A stretch of DNA of 64,000 nucleotides from Candidatus Ruthia magnifica str. Cm (Calyptogena magnifica) (GCF_000015105.1 NC_008610.1:1096783-1160782), one strand, 5' to 3'; positions 51,449 through 60,951 are shown, counted from the stretch's first letter. Numbers and translations are program-made. The notes: generated by a model from the letters alone, not told the origin.

Positions 51449-52117
51449 ATGAGTTTAACAATTAACGCTTTAACAAGGGATGATCAAGGCAAAGGTGCGA
51501 GCCATCGCCTACGTCGCAATCATAAAATCCCTGCTATTGTTTATGGTACTGGTAAAGCCCCTAGGAATATCACCTTAGATGTTTTTGAAATTACCCGTCT
51601 ATTAGAAAACGAGGAGTCTTACACTTCAGTACTTGATTTAATAGTTGACAAGAAAAAAGAGGCTGTAATTATTAAGGATTTACAACGTCATCCTGCTAAA
51701 AACATCGTCACTCATGTTGACTTTCTACGCATTAACTTAAAACAAGCGATTGTCACTAGCGTTCCTCTACACTTTAATGGAGAGGAAAATAACGAAGCAA
51801 TGCGTCTAGGTGCAATTCTTAACCAATTTGTTACTTCGGTTGAGGTCTCTTGCCTACCAACAGACTTACCTCACGCTATTGATGTAGATATTAGCAACCT
51901 TACAATGGGCGAACATATTAGTTTTACAGGTCTTAACATACCAAAAGGGGTGGTCATTACCGCACTAACACATGGTGATATTGAGACACATAATCGAAGT
52001 GTTGTTGCCATTCAAGAGCCTAGAAAAATAGCCGAAATTGAAGAAGAGACATCTATTATTGTTGAAGATGAAAATATCGAGAGCAATAACGCTGATAAAA
52101 ACAAATCAAATTCATAA
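51449..52117 (+). CDS. rplY: 50S ribosomal protein L25 (long TL5/Ctc form)
   Basis: The 222-residue protein begins MSLTINALTRDDQGKGASHR and has RLRRNHKIPAIVYG, the L25 5S-rRNA-binding domain. It continues with the C-terminal TL5 domain (LPHAIDVDISNLTMGEHI) and an acidic tail. E. coli L25 has only the first domain. The start after TTGGAG is used rather than an upstream frame of 11 extra codons. It leads a run with pth and ychF. Confidence 0.93.
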   Translation: MSLTINALTRDDQGKGASHRLRRNHKIPAIVYGTGKAPRNITLDVFEITRLLENEESYTSVLDLIVDKKKEAVIIKDLQRHPAKNIVTHVDFLRINLKQAIVTSVPLHFNGEENNEAMRLGAILNQFVTSVEVSCLPTDLPHAIDVDISNLTMGEHISFTGLNIPKGVVITALTHGDIETHNRSVVAIQEPRKIAEIEEETSIIVEDENIESNNADKNKSNS

Positions 52118-52133
52118 TTTAAACTAAACCAAT

Positions 52134-52709
52134 ATGACAATAAAACTGATTGTTGGTCTAGGTAATCCGGGTAAAGATTATCAATCTAATCGTCATAACG
52201 CTGGTTTCTGGCTCTGTGAAGCCTTAGCTCACCTATATGCTGGTAATTTTAAAAAAGAAACTAAGTTTTTTGGCGAAGTTGCCCAGATTAATATATCTGG
52301 ACGCAAGGTTCGATTACTTAAACCTACTGTATTCATGAATTGCTCGGGACAATCTATTCAGAGTATTGTTAATTTTTATCAAATAAACACCAATGAAATA
52401 TTGATTGTCCATGATGAACTAGACATTGATCCTGGTATTGCAAAAATTAAATTTGATGGCGGACATGGCGGACATAATGGCTTAAGAGATACTATTCAAA
52501 CCTTAGGTACTAAGGCGTTTCACCGACTAAGAATTGGTATAGGTCACCCAGGTGATAAATCACAGGTAACCAACTTTGTATTACATGCGCCTAGTAAAGG
52601 TGAATTAGAAAAAATACAAAATTCTTTGAATAATTCATTGCAAATCATTGAAGATATGATTAATGGTAACTTTGACAAGGCCATAAAAACTTTACACACA
52701 AAAGAATAA
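52134..52709 (+). CDS. pth: peptidyl-tRNA hydrolase
   Basis: The 191-residue enzyme recycles peptidyl-tRNA. The signature is complete: IVGLGNPGKDYQSNRHNAGF with the catalytic His, KPTVFMNCSGQSI, VHDELDIDPGIAKIK with the Asp, and GGHGGHNGLRD. It follows rplY by 16 bases and precedes ychF, the usual rplY-pth-ychF order. Confidence 0.97.
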   Translation: MTIKLIVGLGNPGKDYQSNRHNAGFWLCEALAHLYAGNFKKETKFFGEVAQINISGRKVRLLKPTVFMNCSGQSIQSIVNFYQINTNEILIVHDELDIDPGIAKIKFDGGHGGHNGLRDTIQTLGTKAFHRLRIGIGHPGDKSQVTNFVLHAPSKGELEKIQNSLNNSLQIIEDMINGNFDKAIKTLHTKE

Positions 52710-52732
52710 ATAATTTATAGGAATGATAAAAA

Positions 52733-53824
52733 ATGGGATTTAAATGTGGCATAGTGGGCTTACCAAATGTTGGGAAGTCAACCTTATTTAATGCATTAAC
52801 TCAGTCTGGTGTTGGGTCTGCTAATTATCCTTTTTGTACAATTGAGCCAAATGTTGGTATTGTGCCTATTAATGACTCGCGCTTAGACGAGTTAGCAAAA
52901 ATTGTTAATCCTCAAAAAATTCTATCCACCACAATGAAGTTTGTTGATATTGCCGGATTGGTTAAAGGCGCTTCAAAAGGCGAAGGGTTGGGCAATAAAT
53001 TTTTAACCAATATTCGTGAAACAGACGCCATCATCCACGTTGTTCGTGCCTTTGATGATGATGACATTATTCACGTATCAAAAAAGATTTCACCGCTTGA
53101 TGATATTGAAATTATCAACACTGAACTTATTTTAGCTGACTTCGACATGCTTGAAAATTTATATCAAAAAGCTTTAAAAAAAATCAAGTCAGGTCAAAAA
53201 GATGGCGCCCCCCTTAAAAATCTATTGACAAAAATCTTGTCTGTACTTGAAACTGGTAATAGTGTACGCACACTCTCATTTGACGAAGAAGAATTAAAAT
53301 TACTAAAAGGCTTTCAACTGCTCACCATTAAACCCGTCTTATACGTTGCCAATGTAAACGAAAACGGCTTTATTGATAACGCTTACTTGAAAATAATAGA
53401 AAAATTTGCCCACAGCGAAAATACACAAACTGTTACTATTTGCGCTAAAACTGAAGCTGAAATTGCCGAATTAAACAAAGATGAAAAACAAGAATTCCTA
53501 TCTGAAATGGGGCAAAGTAAATCAGGGCTGGACAAATTAATTAAAGCTGGATATCAATTATTAGGACTACAAACGTATTTTACCGCTGGTGTACAAGAAG
53601 TACGTGCATGGACAATTAATACTGGTGACAGTGTTTCACAAGCCGCTGGAAAAATTCACGGTGATTTTGAAAAAGGTTTCATTCGTGCCCAAACCGTTTC
53701 ATTTTCTGATTTTATTGAGTTTGGTGGTGAGAAAGGTGCAAAAGATGCTGGAAAATTACGCTCAGAAGGCAAAGAATACATCGTTCAAGATGGCGATGTG
53801 ATACACTTTCTGTTCAGTGTGTAA
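52733..53824 (+). CDS. ychF: redox-regulated ATPase / ribosome-binding GTPase-like YchF
   Basis: The 363-residue Obg-family protein has the P-loop [16 protein letters not shown], the [17 protein letters not shown]2/G3 region, a NVNE substitution in the G4 position typical of ATP-preferring YchF, and a C-terminal TGS domain ([19 protein letters not shown]). It binds ribosomes and acts in stress responses in other bacteria. It is the third gene of the rplY operon. Confidence 0.96.
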   Translation: MGFKCGIVGLPNVGKSTLFNALTQSGVGSANYPFCTIEPNVGIVPINDSRLDELAKIVNPQKILSTTMKFVDIAGLVKGASKGEGLGNKFLTNIRETDAIIHVVRAFDDDDIIHVSKKISPLDDIEIINTELILADFDMLENLYQKALKKIKSGQKDGAPLKNLLTKILSVLETGNSVRTLSFDEEELKLLKGFQLLTIKPVLYVANVNENGFIDNAYLKIIEKFAHSENTQTVTICAKTEAEIAELNKDEKQEFLSEMGQSKSGLDKLIKAGYQLLGLQTYFTAGVQEVRAWTINTGDSVSQAAGKIHGDFEKGFIRAQTVSFSDFIEFGGEKGAKDAGKLRSEGKEYIVQDGDVIHFLFSV

Positions 53825-53855
53825 ATTTATTTAATCTTGGTACAAATTATTATTA

Positions 53856-55394
53856 ATGAAATCTAAAAAACAAACAAAATTATTATTAATTCTAGATGGC
53901 TGGGGGTATTCTGAAACAATCCAAAACAATGCTATTGCACTAGCAAATACACCAGTTTGGGATAAATTAAACCAAACCTTCCTACACTCTTTAATTCACA
54001 CCAGTGGAAAAGACGTTGGCCTGCCTGGTAAGCAAATGGGAAATTCAGAAGTAGGGCATCTTAATCTGGGCGCAGGACGCATTGTGAAACAAGACTTTAC
54101 TCGCATTTATAACGAGCTTCAAAATGGTGATTTCTTTAGAAACCCAATCTTAAAAAATTCATTAGAATACGCAAATGATAACAACAAAGCGGTTCATATT
54201 ATGGGGCTTTTATCTGATGGTGGAGTACACTCGCACGAAGAACAAATCCACGCTATGTTAGAAATGACACACAAACAAGGTTGTAAAAATGTCTATTTAC
54301 ACTTATTTACAGACGGTAGAGATTGTGCGCAAAAAAGTGCCGAAAAATACATTCAAAAATTTGAAGAAAAAATGGCTATTCTTGGTACGGGGGAAATTGT
54401 TAGCATTATTGGCCGATACTTTTCAATGGATCGGGATAATCGCTGGTCGCGTATTCGTTGTGCTTATGAACTTATCGCCAAAGGCAAGGCAAAATTTTTA
54501 GCTCAATCTGCCCTACATGCTGTTGAATTAGCATACGCACGCGGTGAAACAGATGAATTCATTCAATCAACCTCAATTAAAATTCCGATCTCAATTAAAA
54601 AAGGAGATGTGTTAATTTTCATGAATTATCGTGCAGATCGTGCTAGGCAAATTACACGCGCCTTTACTGATGAAAATCTTCAAGGGTTTTCACGTGGAAC
54701 ATTCGTCCCAACCCAATTTATTTGTCTAACTGAATACAAAAAAGACTTTAACCTTCCAGTGGCTTATCCATCTTCTAAACTAAACAATGTTCTAGGAAAA
54801 TATTTATCAAATTTAGGTATGACCCAACTTAGAATTGCTGAAACTGAAAAATATGCACACGTCACTTTTTTCCTCAATGGTGGTGTTGAGCAAGCTTTTA
54901 ATGGCGAAGACCGCATACTAATTCCTTCACCCGATGTTGCCACTTATGACCTACAACCTGAAATGAGCGCATTTGAACTAACCGACGCATTGATTGAAAG
55001 TATTGAAAGCCAGAAATATGATTTAATTATTTGCAATTTTGCCAACACTGACATGGTGGGGCATTCTGGCAAACTAAACGCTACCATTAAGGCTGTTGAA
55101 ACCATTGATAGTTGCTTAGGTATTATTCATAAAGCTATGTTTGCTATTAGTGGCGAGATACTAATAACCGCTGATCATGGCAATGCAGAACAAATGATTA
55201 ACCCGAAAACTCATGAAGTGCATACAGCACACACCAACAACCCAGTCCCTTTAATCTTTGTTAGTGAGCGTAAAGCAGACATTTCCGAACCAGAAAAAGG
55301 TGCATTATCAGACATTGCACCAACATTATTAGCAATGATGGATATTGAAAAGCCAAATGAAATGACTGGTAATAGCTTATTAACTTTTAAGTAA
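53856..55394 (+). CDS. gpmI: 2,3-bisphosphoglycerate-independent phosphoglycerate mutase
   Basis: The 512-residue binuclear-metal enzyme interconverts 3- and 2-phosphoglycerate. It shows the N-terminal [11 protein letters not shown], the catalytic Ser in [30 protein letters not shown], and the metal-binding C-terminus ([10 protein letters not shown] and [11 protein letters not shown]). It lies between ychF and rpe on the plus strand and serves glycolysis or gluconeogenesis linked to carbon fixation. Confidence 0.97.
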   Translation: MKSKKQTKLLLILDGWGYSETIQNNAIALANTPVWDKLNQTFLHSLIHTSGKDVGLPGKQMGNSEVGHLNLGAGRIVKQDFTRIYNELQNGDFFRNPILKNSLEYANDNNKAVHIMGLLSDGGVHSHEEQIHAMLEMTHKQGCKNVYLHLFTDGRDCAQKSAEKYIQKFEEKMAILGTGEIVSIIGRYFSMDRDNRWSRIRCAYELIAKGKAKFLAQSALHAVELAYARGETDEFIQSTSIKIPISIKKGDVLIFMNYRADRARQITRAFTDENLQGFSRGTFVPTQFICLTEYKKDFNLPVAYPSSKLNNVLGKYLSNLGMTQLRIAETEKYAHVTFFLNGGVEQAFNGEDRILIPSPDVATYDLQPEMSAFELTDALIESIESQKYDLIICNFANTDMVGHSGKLNATIKAVETIDSCLGIIHKAMFAISGEILITADHGNAEQMINPKTHEVHTAHTNNPVPLIFVSERKADISEPEKGALSDIAPTLLAMMDIEKPNEMTGNSLLTFK

Positions 55395-55420
55395 AATACT
55401 ACTCATACAGGGAGAAATTC

Positions 55421-56092
55421 ATGAAACAAACTAATTTTATTGCCCCTTCGATTCTTGCAGCAGACTTTACCAGACTAGGCGAAGAAGTTGATAACGTACT
55501 TAGAGATGGCGCAGATATCATCCACTTTGACGTCATGGACAATCACTATGTACCAAATTTAACCATCGGTCCTCTGGTATGTGAAGCACTTAGAAATCAT
55601 GGCGTTAGTGCGCCAATTGATGTTCACTTAATGGTGAAACCAGTTAATAGAATTATTCCTGATTTTATTAAGGCTGGTGCATCATATATTACTTTTCACC
55701 CTGAAGCGTCAGAACATATTGATAGAACATTAAGTATGATTCAAGAAGAGAGTTGTAAAGCTGGCCTAGTATTTAACCCTGCAACACCACTACACATATT
55801 AGAAAATGTCATGGATAAACTAGACATGATTTTATTAATGTCAGTTAACCCTGGTTTTGGCGGACAATCTTTCATCCCCCATACATTGGAAAAATGTCGT
55901 AAAGTCAGAAAACTGATTGATGCAAGTGGCAAGAATATTCGTTTAGAAATTGATGGTGGTGTAAAGATTGACAACATTCGTGAAGTAGCTAAAGCTGGTG
56001 CAGATACCTTTGTTGCTGGCTCTGCAATCTTCAGCACTGATGATTACAAGAAAACCATTGATGCAATGCGTGTAGAGCTTACTAAAACTTAA
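55421..56092 (+). CDS. rpe: ribulose-phosphate 3-epimerase
   Basis: The 223-residue TIM-barrel enzyme interconverts ribulose-5-P and xylulose-5-P. Motifs are [33 protein letters not shown] with the metal residues, [23 protein letters not shown], and [11 protein letters not shown]. In an autotroph it serves the Calvin cycle. It ends about 230 bases before rpsB, which has its own promoter. Confidence 0.97.
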   Translation: MKQTNFIAPSILAADFTRLGEEVDNVLRDGADIIHFDVMDNHYVPNLTIGPLVCEALRNHGVSAPIDVHLMVKPVNRIIPDFIKAGASYITFHPEASEHIDRTLSMIQEESCKAGLVFNPATPLHILENVMDKLDMILLMSVNPGFGGQSFIPHTLEKCRKVRKLIDASGKNIRLEIDGGVKIDNIREVAKAGADTFVAGSAIFSTDDYKKTIDAMRVELTKT

Positions 56093-56097
56093 TTAAC

Positions 56098-56320
56098 TTG
56101 AAGAGTCATCCATAATTTTCGGTATAATTATTCGCTTTATTGAATCTATTGTTACGCTAAATCACAATGGGTTTAAAAGTCAAGTTAGGCGATCTGACTT
56201 GTTTTAATGTATCACACAACTCGACATATTAGTCAGGGTGCTTTTGCAAAAGAGTTGACTGGTATAAGTTGTGGAAGAAAGTGCTAATAGGCGCTTAGAT
56301 TAACCCTTGGAGAAAATATA
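56098..56320 (+). promoter_or_regulatory. rpsB promoter and structured leader
   Basis: A TATAAT -10 lies at 56123-56128, with TTGAAG at 56098-56103 as a possible -35 (19-base spacer, so imperfect). The roughly 190-base leader contains a nested hairpin. The outer stem is CACAACT (56215-56221) with AGTTGTG (56267-56273), the middle stem AGTCA (56231-56235) with TGACT (56256-56260), and the inner stem CTTTT-gc-AAAAG (56241-56252). An upstream hairpin pairs AAGTCA and TGACTT. Such leaders are known to bind S2 and repress rpsB-tsf in gammaproteobacteria, and this is the likely role. Confidence 0.55.
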
Positions 56321-57259
56321 ATGGCAAAAACGTCAATGAAAAAAATGCTAGAAGCTGGTGTACACTTTGGTCATCGTTCTCGTTTCTGGAGCCCAAAAAT
56401 GGGACGCTTTATTTATGGCACTCGTAACGGTGTTCATATTATTAACCTAGAAAAAACACTACCTCTGTTCAATGATGCGCTTAACTTTGCAAGTAAAATT
56501 ACAGCAGTTGGTAGATCAATTTTATTTGTAGGTACAAAAAGAGCAGCAAGCAATATCATCAAACAAGAAGCCATGCGTTGTGGCATGCCATATGTTAATC
56601 ACCGCTGGTTAGGTGGCATGATGACGAATTATAAAACTATTAAAGTCTCTATTAAACGCCTAAAAGATCTTGAGTTTTTAGCAGAAGAAAATTTTAATCA
56701 ATTTGGTAAAAAAGAAGCGCTGATGATGACGCGTGAAATGGAAAAATTAGAACGCAGTCTTGGCGGTATTAAAGATTTAAATGACATTCCAGATGTTATC
56801 TTTGTGATTGACATTGGTGTTGAAAAAAATGCAGTCGCAGAAGCTAAAAAACTACACTTACCCATTATTGGCATTGTAGACACTAACCACAGCCCTGAAG
56901 GCATTGATTATGTTATCCCTGGCAATGATGACTCCATCAGAGCAATTGGTTATTACGCAAGAGAAATTGCAAATGCTATTTTAGAAGCCAAAGCTGCTAC
57001 TAGCACCTCAATTGAGAAAAAAGTTTCAGTCAAAAAACTAGAAACTAAAAAACCTGGCTCCAAAAAAACGCCTATTGAACAGGTACCAGCAAAAGAAGAG
57101 ATCATCAAAACGTCTATCAAAGAAGACAAGCCTGAAACACTAAATAAAATAGCTCTTAATACAATGAAAAAAGCTGACTTGATTGCTTATGCTGAAACAC
57201 AAGGTGTCACTATTAACAGTACTGACACTAAGGCGCAAACTATCGAAAAGCTTGCATAG
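56321..57259 (+). CDS. rpsB: 30S ribosomal protein S2 with C-terminal extension
   Basis: The core (about residues 1-225) is typical S2: [34 protein letters not shown], and [20 protein letters not shown]. The protein is 312 residues, about 70 longer than usual. The extra part is a Lys/Glu/Thr-rich linker followed by [20 protein letters not shown] and a final IEKLA, which resembles the small helix-extended-loop-helix (SAP/Rho-N-like) nucleic-acid-binding fold. It is followed by tsf and preceded by a structured leader. Confidence 0.95.
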   Translation: MAKTSMKKMLEAGVHFGHRSRFWSPKMGRFIYGTRNGVHIINLEKTLPLFNDALNFASKITAVGRSILFVGTKRAASNIIKQEAMRCGMPYVNHRWLGGMMTNYKTIKVSIKRLKDLEFLAEENFNQFGKKEALMMTREMEKLERSLGGIKDLNDIPDVIFVIDIGVEKNAVAEAKKLHLPIIGIVDTNHSPEGIDYVIPGNDDSIRAIGYYAREIANAILEAKAATSTSIEKKVSVKKLETKKPGSKKTPIEQVPAKEEIIKTSIKEDKPETLNKIALNTMKKADLIAYAETQGVTINSTDTKAQTIEKLA

Positions 57260-57337
57260 TTTATAACAACACATTGATTAATATATATTTTTATTACTTA
57301 TAAGCAAAAAATACACAACACAAACAGGAGATTAATT

Positions 57338-58228
57338 ATGACAATTACAGCCTCTTTAGTTAAAGAATTGAGACAAAGAACAAGTGCAGGCATGATGGAC
57401 TGCAAACAGGCCTTAACTGAAACTAATGGCGACATGGAAGCAGCCATTGACTTAATGCGCACCTCTGGCGCTGCCAAAGCTACTAGAAAGGCAGGTCGTA
57501 TTACAATTGAAGGTTTGGTTAAAGTTAATATTAGCGCTGACAAGAAAACAGTCACTATTTTAGAAGTTAATTCTGAAACTGATTTTGTTACCAAGGGCGA
57601 TGTATTTATTGGTTTTGTTGATATGCTAGGCACACTAGCACTTAAAACAACACCTATCAACATTGAAGAATTTTTATCTCAAACGCTAGATAATGGCGAC
57701 TCATTAGAAAAAGCACGTGAGGACATCATTGCAAAAGTAGGCGAAAATATTGCAATCAGACGCGTACAAACAATCACAACCAATAATGGCGTCATTGGCA
57801 CATATAAGCATGGCGAACGTATTGCTGTAGTAACGGTATTAGAAGGTGGCGATGAAGTGCTAGCAAAAGACATAGCAATGCACATTGCTGCTAGCAAGCC
57901 AGAGTGCATTTCTGAAGCAGAATTATCTACAGATCTTCTAGAAAGAGAAAAAGCAATCTTTGTTAAACAGGCCAAAGAATCAGAAAAGCCAGACAATTTT
58001 ATTGAAAAAATAATTGTTGGTCGTATGAAAAAATTTGTGAATGAAATAACCTTATATGGTCAATATTTTGTTAAAGATCCAGACACAACAATAGGTAAAC
58101 TTGTACAATCAAACAATGCACAAGTTAAGTCTTTTGTGCGATTTGAAGTTGGTGAAGGCATTGAAAAGAAAGAAGAGAACTTTGCTGATGAAGTTATGGC
58201 ACAAATTCAAGGGGCCAATACTGATTAA
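57338..58228 (+). CDS. tsf: translation elongation factor Ts
   Basis: The 296-residue protein exchanges GDP for GTP on EF-Tu. The N-terminal UBA-like domain VKELRQRTSAGMMDCKQAL, the core motif VNSETDFVTKGD (normally VNCETDFVA), and the C-terminal dimer region containing GQYFVKDPDTTIGKLVQ are all present. It follows rpsB by 78 bases as usual. A good RBS (CAGGAG) precedes the ATG. pyrH and frr, often next, are not here. Confidence 0.97.
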   Translation: MTITASLVKELRQRTSAGMMDCKQALTETNGDMEAAIDLMRTSGAAKATRKAGRITIEGLVKVNISADKKTVTILEVNSETDFVTKGDVFIGFVDMLGTLALKTTPINIEEFLSQTLDNGDSLEKAREDIIAKVGENIAIRRVQTITTNNGVIGTYKHGERIAVVTVLEGGDEVLAKDIAMHIAASKPECISEAELSTDLLEREKAIFVKQAKESEKPDNFIEKIIVGRMKKFVNEITLYGQYFVKDPDTTIGKLVQSNNAQVKSFVRFEVGEGIEKKEENFADEVMAQIQGANTD

Positions 58229-58246
58229 AAGGTGTTTATTCACCTT
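58226..58246 (+). terminator. weak hairpin at the end of tsf
   Basis: AAGGTG-tttatt-CACCTT (58229-58246) forms a 6-bp stem directly at the tsf stop. There is no T run after it, so it may be only a 3'-end-stabilising hairpin. Confidence 0.3.
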
Positions 58247-59509
58247 ACCACCAAAAAGGGCACACCCATACACAATTATCTGTTTGTTTCAACCAATTAA
58301 ATAAAGCAATTAGAATATCATTTTTCAGACAAAATAGATTAAGGCAGCTATTAACAATATTAACCACAAAGCATCATAATAGGTCGATTATCAATACGCT
58401 TGACACTGGCAAAAATGATAAATGTAGGTAGTAAAATGACCATTAATATTGATCCTGATACTCTTTCTATATTTCACGCAATGAACCAATTTTTTTGATG
58501 TACCCAATGAGAGTTATGGATTTTAAAATAATATTATTAGCAGTTTTTGAAAACCAACATTTACAGTGGCGTTAGTGCGATAAATAGAAGAGAATTTAAA
58601 AAATAAACGTGGCTGCTTTGGTATTTCAACATCTATTATTTACTGAATAAGATAAATTGAATAACAATATTTAAACCTTCAAATTAAGCTGTGGCTCATA
58701 GGCTGACAAAGACACAACTAAAGAAGTTCTGTAAATTAATTTAAGAAAAGAATGTCACAAGTATGGTACAATAATTTTACATCAATTGTGGAAAAATCTA
58801 CCACTTAGGAAAAATAGTAGACACTAAAAAGCATTTACTAGAAAAACATAAGCAAAAAATGATAATATACAATTTTTTCACACCTGTCTAAAAGAATTTC
58901 CAGCGTTGATAAAATCAAAACCCTACCAATATTAGCTTAATATTATTTAATAAACAATTATTTTCTATGGTAGGAGATAGTGCTTATGAAATTAAATAAA
59001 AAACTTTAAACACAATCGGTTTAGAGTATATTACCGTAAAAATTAAATAATTCGATATGGAATACACATTGATCAAAACTATCAAGCTTAAATAATTTAA
59101 AGACTCATTAAAATGTACCTATGCTACATAATTTCAATTTGAATTTGTCACACAACATCAAGTTTGATTTAATTTACGTCAAAAAACCGCTATTGAAACT
59201 CAAATAAACGATATTAGTTTCTAGTTTCTAAATCGATAGCACAGAAACTAGCCGTCCACATACTACAGTAGTGTAGTTACAAAAAAATAGGAAGTGTTCT
59301 ATTTTACTCTGTTGCAATCACTAATCATAAAACTTGAAAATCTCAATATTTTTAAGTAATAGTCCTATAGTTACCTTATGCTCTGTCACTAGGATTCCAT
59401 GAAAATTTATTTACATAAAAAATAACGGATCATTAACACTAAAATTAAATTTTAAAAGTCTAAAACCTTCTTAAGCAGTGAGACAAACCTACATAATATA
59501 ACATTACAA
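58247..59509. other. gene-free decayed DNA after tsf
   Basis: About 1.25 kb without an intact gene. Short plus-strand pieces such as MTINIDPDTLSIFHAMNQFF (58437-58496) and RIEENLKNKRGCFGISTS (about 58577-58630, broken upstream) look like old coding sequence, but I cannot assign them. Stops are frequent in all frames and base composition is very AT-rich. Confidence 0.4.
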
Positions 59510-60150
59510 ATATAAACAACCTTATTTCCATTATTATTGCCACTTTAATTTTTAATATACCAATTGCTTGGCTAGAATTTACGTTCGTTAGCTACACATC
59601 TTTTATATCGTCACTATTTATCTCGCATAACATTAGTTTGTCCATTATGGATAAGTAATCTTCTCATTCCTTATCCATATTATTCAAAAAACATTACTAA
59701 AGATAATAACGCATAGCTTGATAATCTATACACTAGGATAGATCATTGCCTTTATTAGATATGAATTAGTTTCTGGTACTATATTAAGTTATACGTTTAT
59801 TTATATCAGATTATTCTTTGAGGTGATTGTCATTATTATTGTCTGGCTATATTTCAACCACTTAGAAAACCAAAAACTCTTGAAAAATCAAGCAAAACTC
59901 AGTGATGTTAACTTTTAATTAAATCTGCTGATGCTAAAGGTGTTATATTTTTAATTAATATTAAAGATATAACATACTTTAAATTACAAAGCAAAGGATA
60001 AAGAATAAAGAATATTTAATCAACACTAACATTAAGCAACTGATTAACCAATTAGATCCAAATTATTTTTGTAGTATTCGTCGCGAAACCGTTCTGAACT
60101 TAGAATTTATTAGCAAATAACTGATTTATGTGGTTTTGTTCCGTCCAGGG
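59510..60150 (+). pseudogene. decayed membrane-linked LytTR-type transcription regulator
   Basis: A plus-strand series of broken frames begins with hydrophobic segments (ATLIFNIPIAWLEFTFVSYT, then SLFISHNISLSIMDK). About 300 bases later a LytTR DNA-binding domain follows: IFLINIKDITYFKLQSK (about 59948-59998), then LINTNIKQLINQLDPNYFCS and IRRETVLNLEFISK (to about 60117). This matches the LytTR order I-x-Y-hydrophobic, then L..L...F.RxHRS..VNL..I. Several stops and frame changes intervene. It probably encoded a membrane-sensing regulator, now lost. Confidence 0.6.
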
Positions 60151-60240
60151 CCCTATTACTAAATTTAGCCTCTATATTATTTTATGTCTGCCGTTTATCA
60201 AACAAGTCATACAAAAATATCCGGCATTTTTTTTAAGACA

Positions 60241-60270
60241 ATAAAGACCACTCAAAAGAGTGGTCTTTAT
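60241..60270 (-). terminator. strong terminator of the sulfur-globule-like gene
   Basis: ATAAAGACCACTC (60241-60253) and GAGTGGTCTTTAT (60258-60270) form a perfect 13-bp stem around a 4-base loop. On the minus strand it is followed by T-rich sequence (TTGTCTT). It is the second hairpin after the stop of the minus-strand gene and is symmetric, so it could also stop plus-strand transcription. Confidence 0.8.
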
Positions 60271-60278
60271 TTAATCTT

Positions 60279-60300
60279 ACCGCTAGATTAATCTAGCGGT
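60279..60300. repeat. perfect 22-base palindrome downstream of the sulfur-globule-like gene
   Basis: ACCGCTAGATTAATCTAGCGGT reads the same on both strands and lies 17 bases after the stop of the minus-strand gene, before the main terminator. In RNA it would form a stem of about nine pairs. It could protect the 3' end of an abundant messenger, form a double terminator, or bind a dimeric protein. Confidence 0.7.
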
Positions 60301-60317
60301 CAATTATTAAAAACGTC

Positions 60318-60842
60318 TTACTTAACAATCACTTGATCACGACTATCAGCAGTTACATTAGCTTTAGCGTCAGCATAACCTTTAGCATAAGCATTAGCTT
60401 GTGCTTTAGCAAATGCATTAGCTTGACCTTTAGCATAAGCATTAGCAACACCTTTAGCATTAGCATTAGCAGTGCCAGTATACTTACCATCAACAGTTGC
60501 ATTAGAAACATTCTTAGTTTTATTCTTGTTGTTGTAATGGAAACCCCAGTCAGAATCGTTATTCATGTCGTTATTATTTGAAAAAGGGCCCCAGTTGTTA
60601 CCACCATTGAAAGGGCCCCAATTAGAACCACCATTGAAAGGGCCCCAGTTGTTACCACCGTCAAAGGGGCCCCAGTTAGAACCGCCATTCATTGGACCAA
60701 AGTTAGAACCACCGTCAAAGGGTCCCCAGCGGTTTGAAGCGTTACCATAGCCGTAATCATTGTTGTTTGAACCATTGTTAAAGAAACCAGCTGATGCTGA
60801 TGTAACAGCTACCAAAGTAGCAATTGCAATTATTTTTTTCAT
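60318..60842 (-). CDS. secreted repeat protein, probable sulfur globule envelope protein
   Basis: The 174-residue protein has a clear signal peptide (MKKIIAIATLVAVTSASA, cleavage before GF). An Asn/Gly-rich segment follows (NNGSNNNDYGYGN). Then come six copies of a nine-residue unit of the form G-G-(S/N)-N-W-G-P-F-(N/D) (residues 37-90), a short basic linker, and about five copies of an eight-residue unit A-N-A-x-A-K-G-x (residues 125-162). There are no cysteines after the signal. Small secreted Gly/Asn/aromatic repeat proteins coat periplasmic sulfur globules in Allochromatium and relatives, and sqr is present, so this role is inferred. Another extracellular structural protein is possible. 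The ATG before KKII follows a GGAG site, so the four upstream residues are dropped. It has its own strong promoter and terminators. Confidence 0.7.
   Translation of the reverse strand: MKKIIAIATLVAVTSASAGFFNNGSNNNDYGYGNASNRWGPFDGGSNFGPMNGGSNWGPFDGGNNWGPFNGGSNWGPFNGGNNWGPFSNNNDMNNDSDWGFHYNNKNKTKNVSNATVDGKYTGTANANAKGVANAYAKGQANAFAKAQANAYAKGYADAKANVTADSRDQVIVK
60573..60734 (-). repeat. six tandem 27-base repeats coding WGPF units
   Basis: Six 27-base units encode the nine-residue repeat of the sulfur-globule-like protein. Neighbouring units are nearly identical at the DNA level (GGGCCCCA core repeated), which suggests recent expansion or gene conversion. Confidence 0.85.
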
Positions 60843-60871
60843 ATTAATCTCCAAATTAAAAAGTATTAACT

Positions 60872-60887
60872 CTCTTATTGTTAAGAG
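60872..60887 (-). promoter_or_regulatory. hairpin in the 5' leader of the sulfur-globule-like gene
   Basis: CTCTTA-ttgt-TAAGAG forms a 6-bp stem with a 4-base loop, about 30 bases before the start codon and about 30 bases after the predicted transcription start. It may stabilise the 5' end of the messenger. Confidence 0.45.
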
Positions 60888-60923
60888 GCTTTTAAGTATT
60901 AGACTTTATGGTCTGATGAGAGC

Positions 60924-60951
60924 ATTATATAGCAAATATATAAGAAGTCAA
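60924..60951 (-). promoter_or_regulatory. strong promoter of the sulfur-globule-like gene
   Basis: On the minus strand TTGACT (60951-60946) is followed after 16 bases by TATAAT (60929-60924). This is one mismatch in the -35 and a perfect -10. Transcription would start near 60917, giving a 75-base leader. Confidence 0.65.

Noticed and set aside
60333..60581. Plus-strand Ser/Ile-rich repetitive frame
   Set aside because: It is the complement of the ANAxAKG repeats of the same minus-strand gene.
60357..60734. Possible CRISPR-like or satellite repeat array
   Set aside because: The repeats are multiples of three, have no spacers and code for peptide units inside a secreted protein.
60565..60750. 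Plus-strand open frame with a Pro/Leu repeat (GPQLLPPLK type)
   Set aside because: It is the exact complement of the WGPF repeat block of the minus-strand secreted protein, which has a signal peptide, RBS and promoter.
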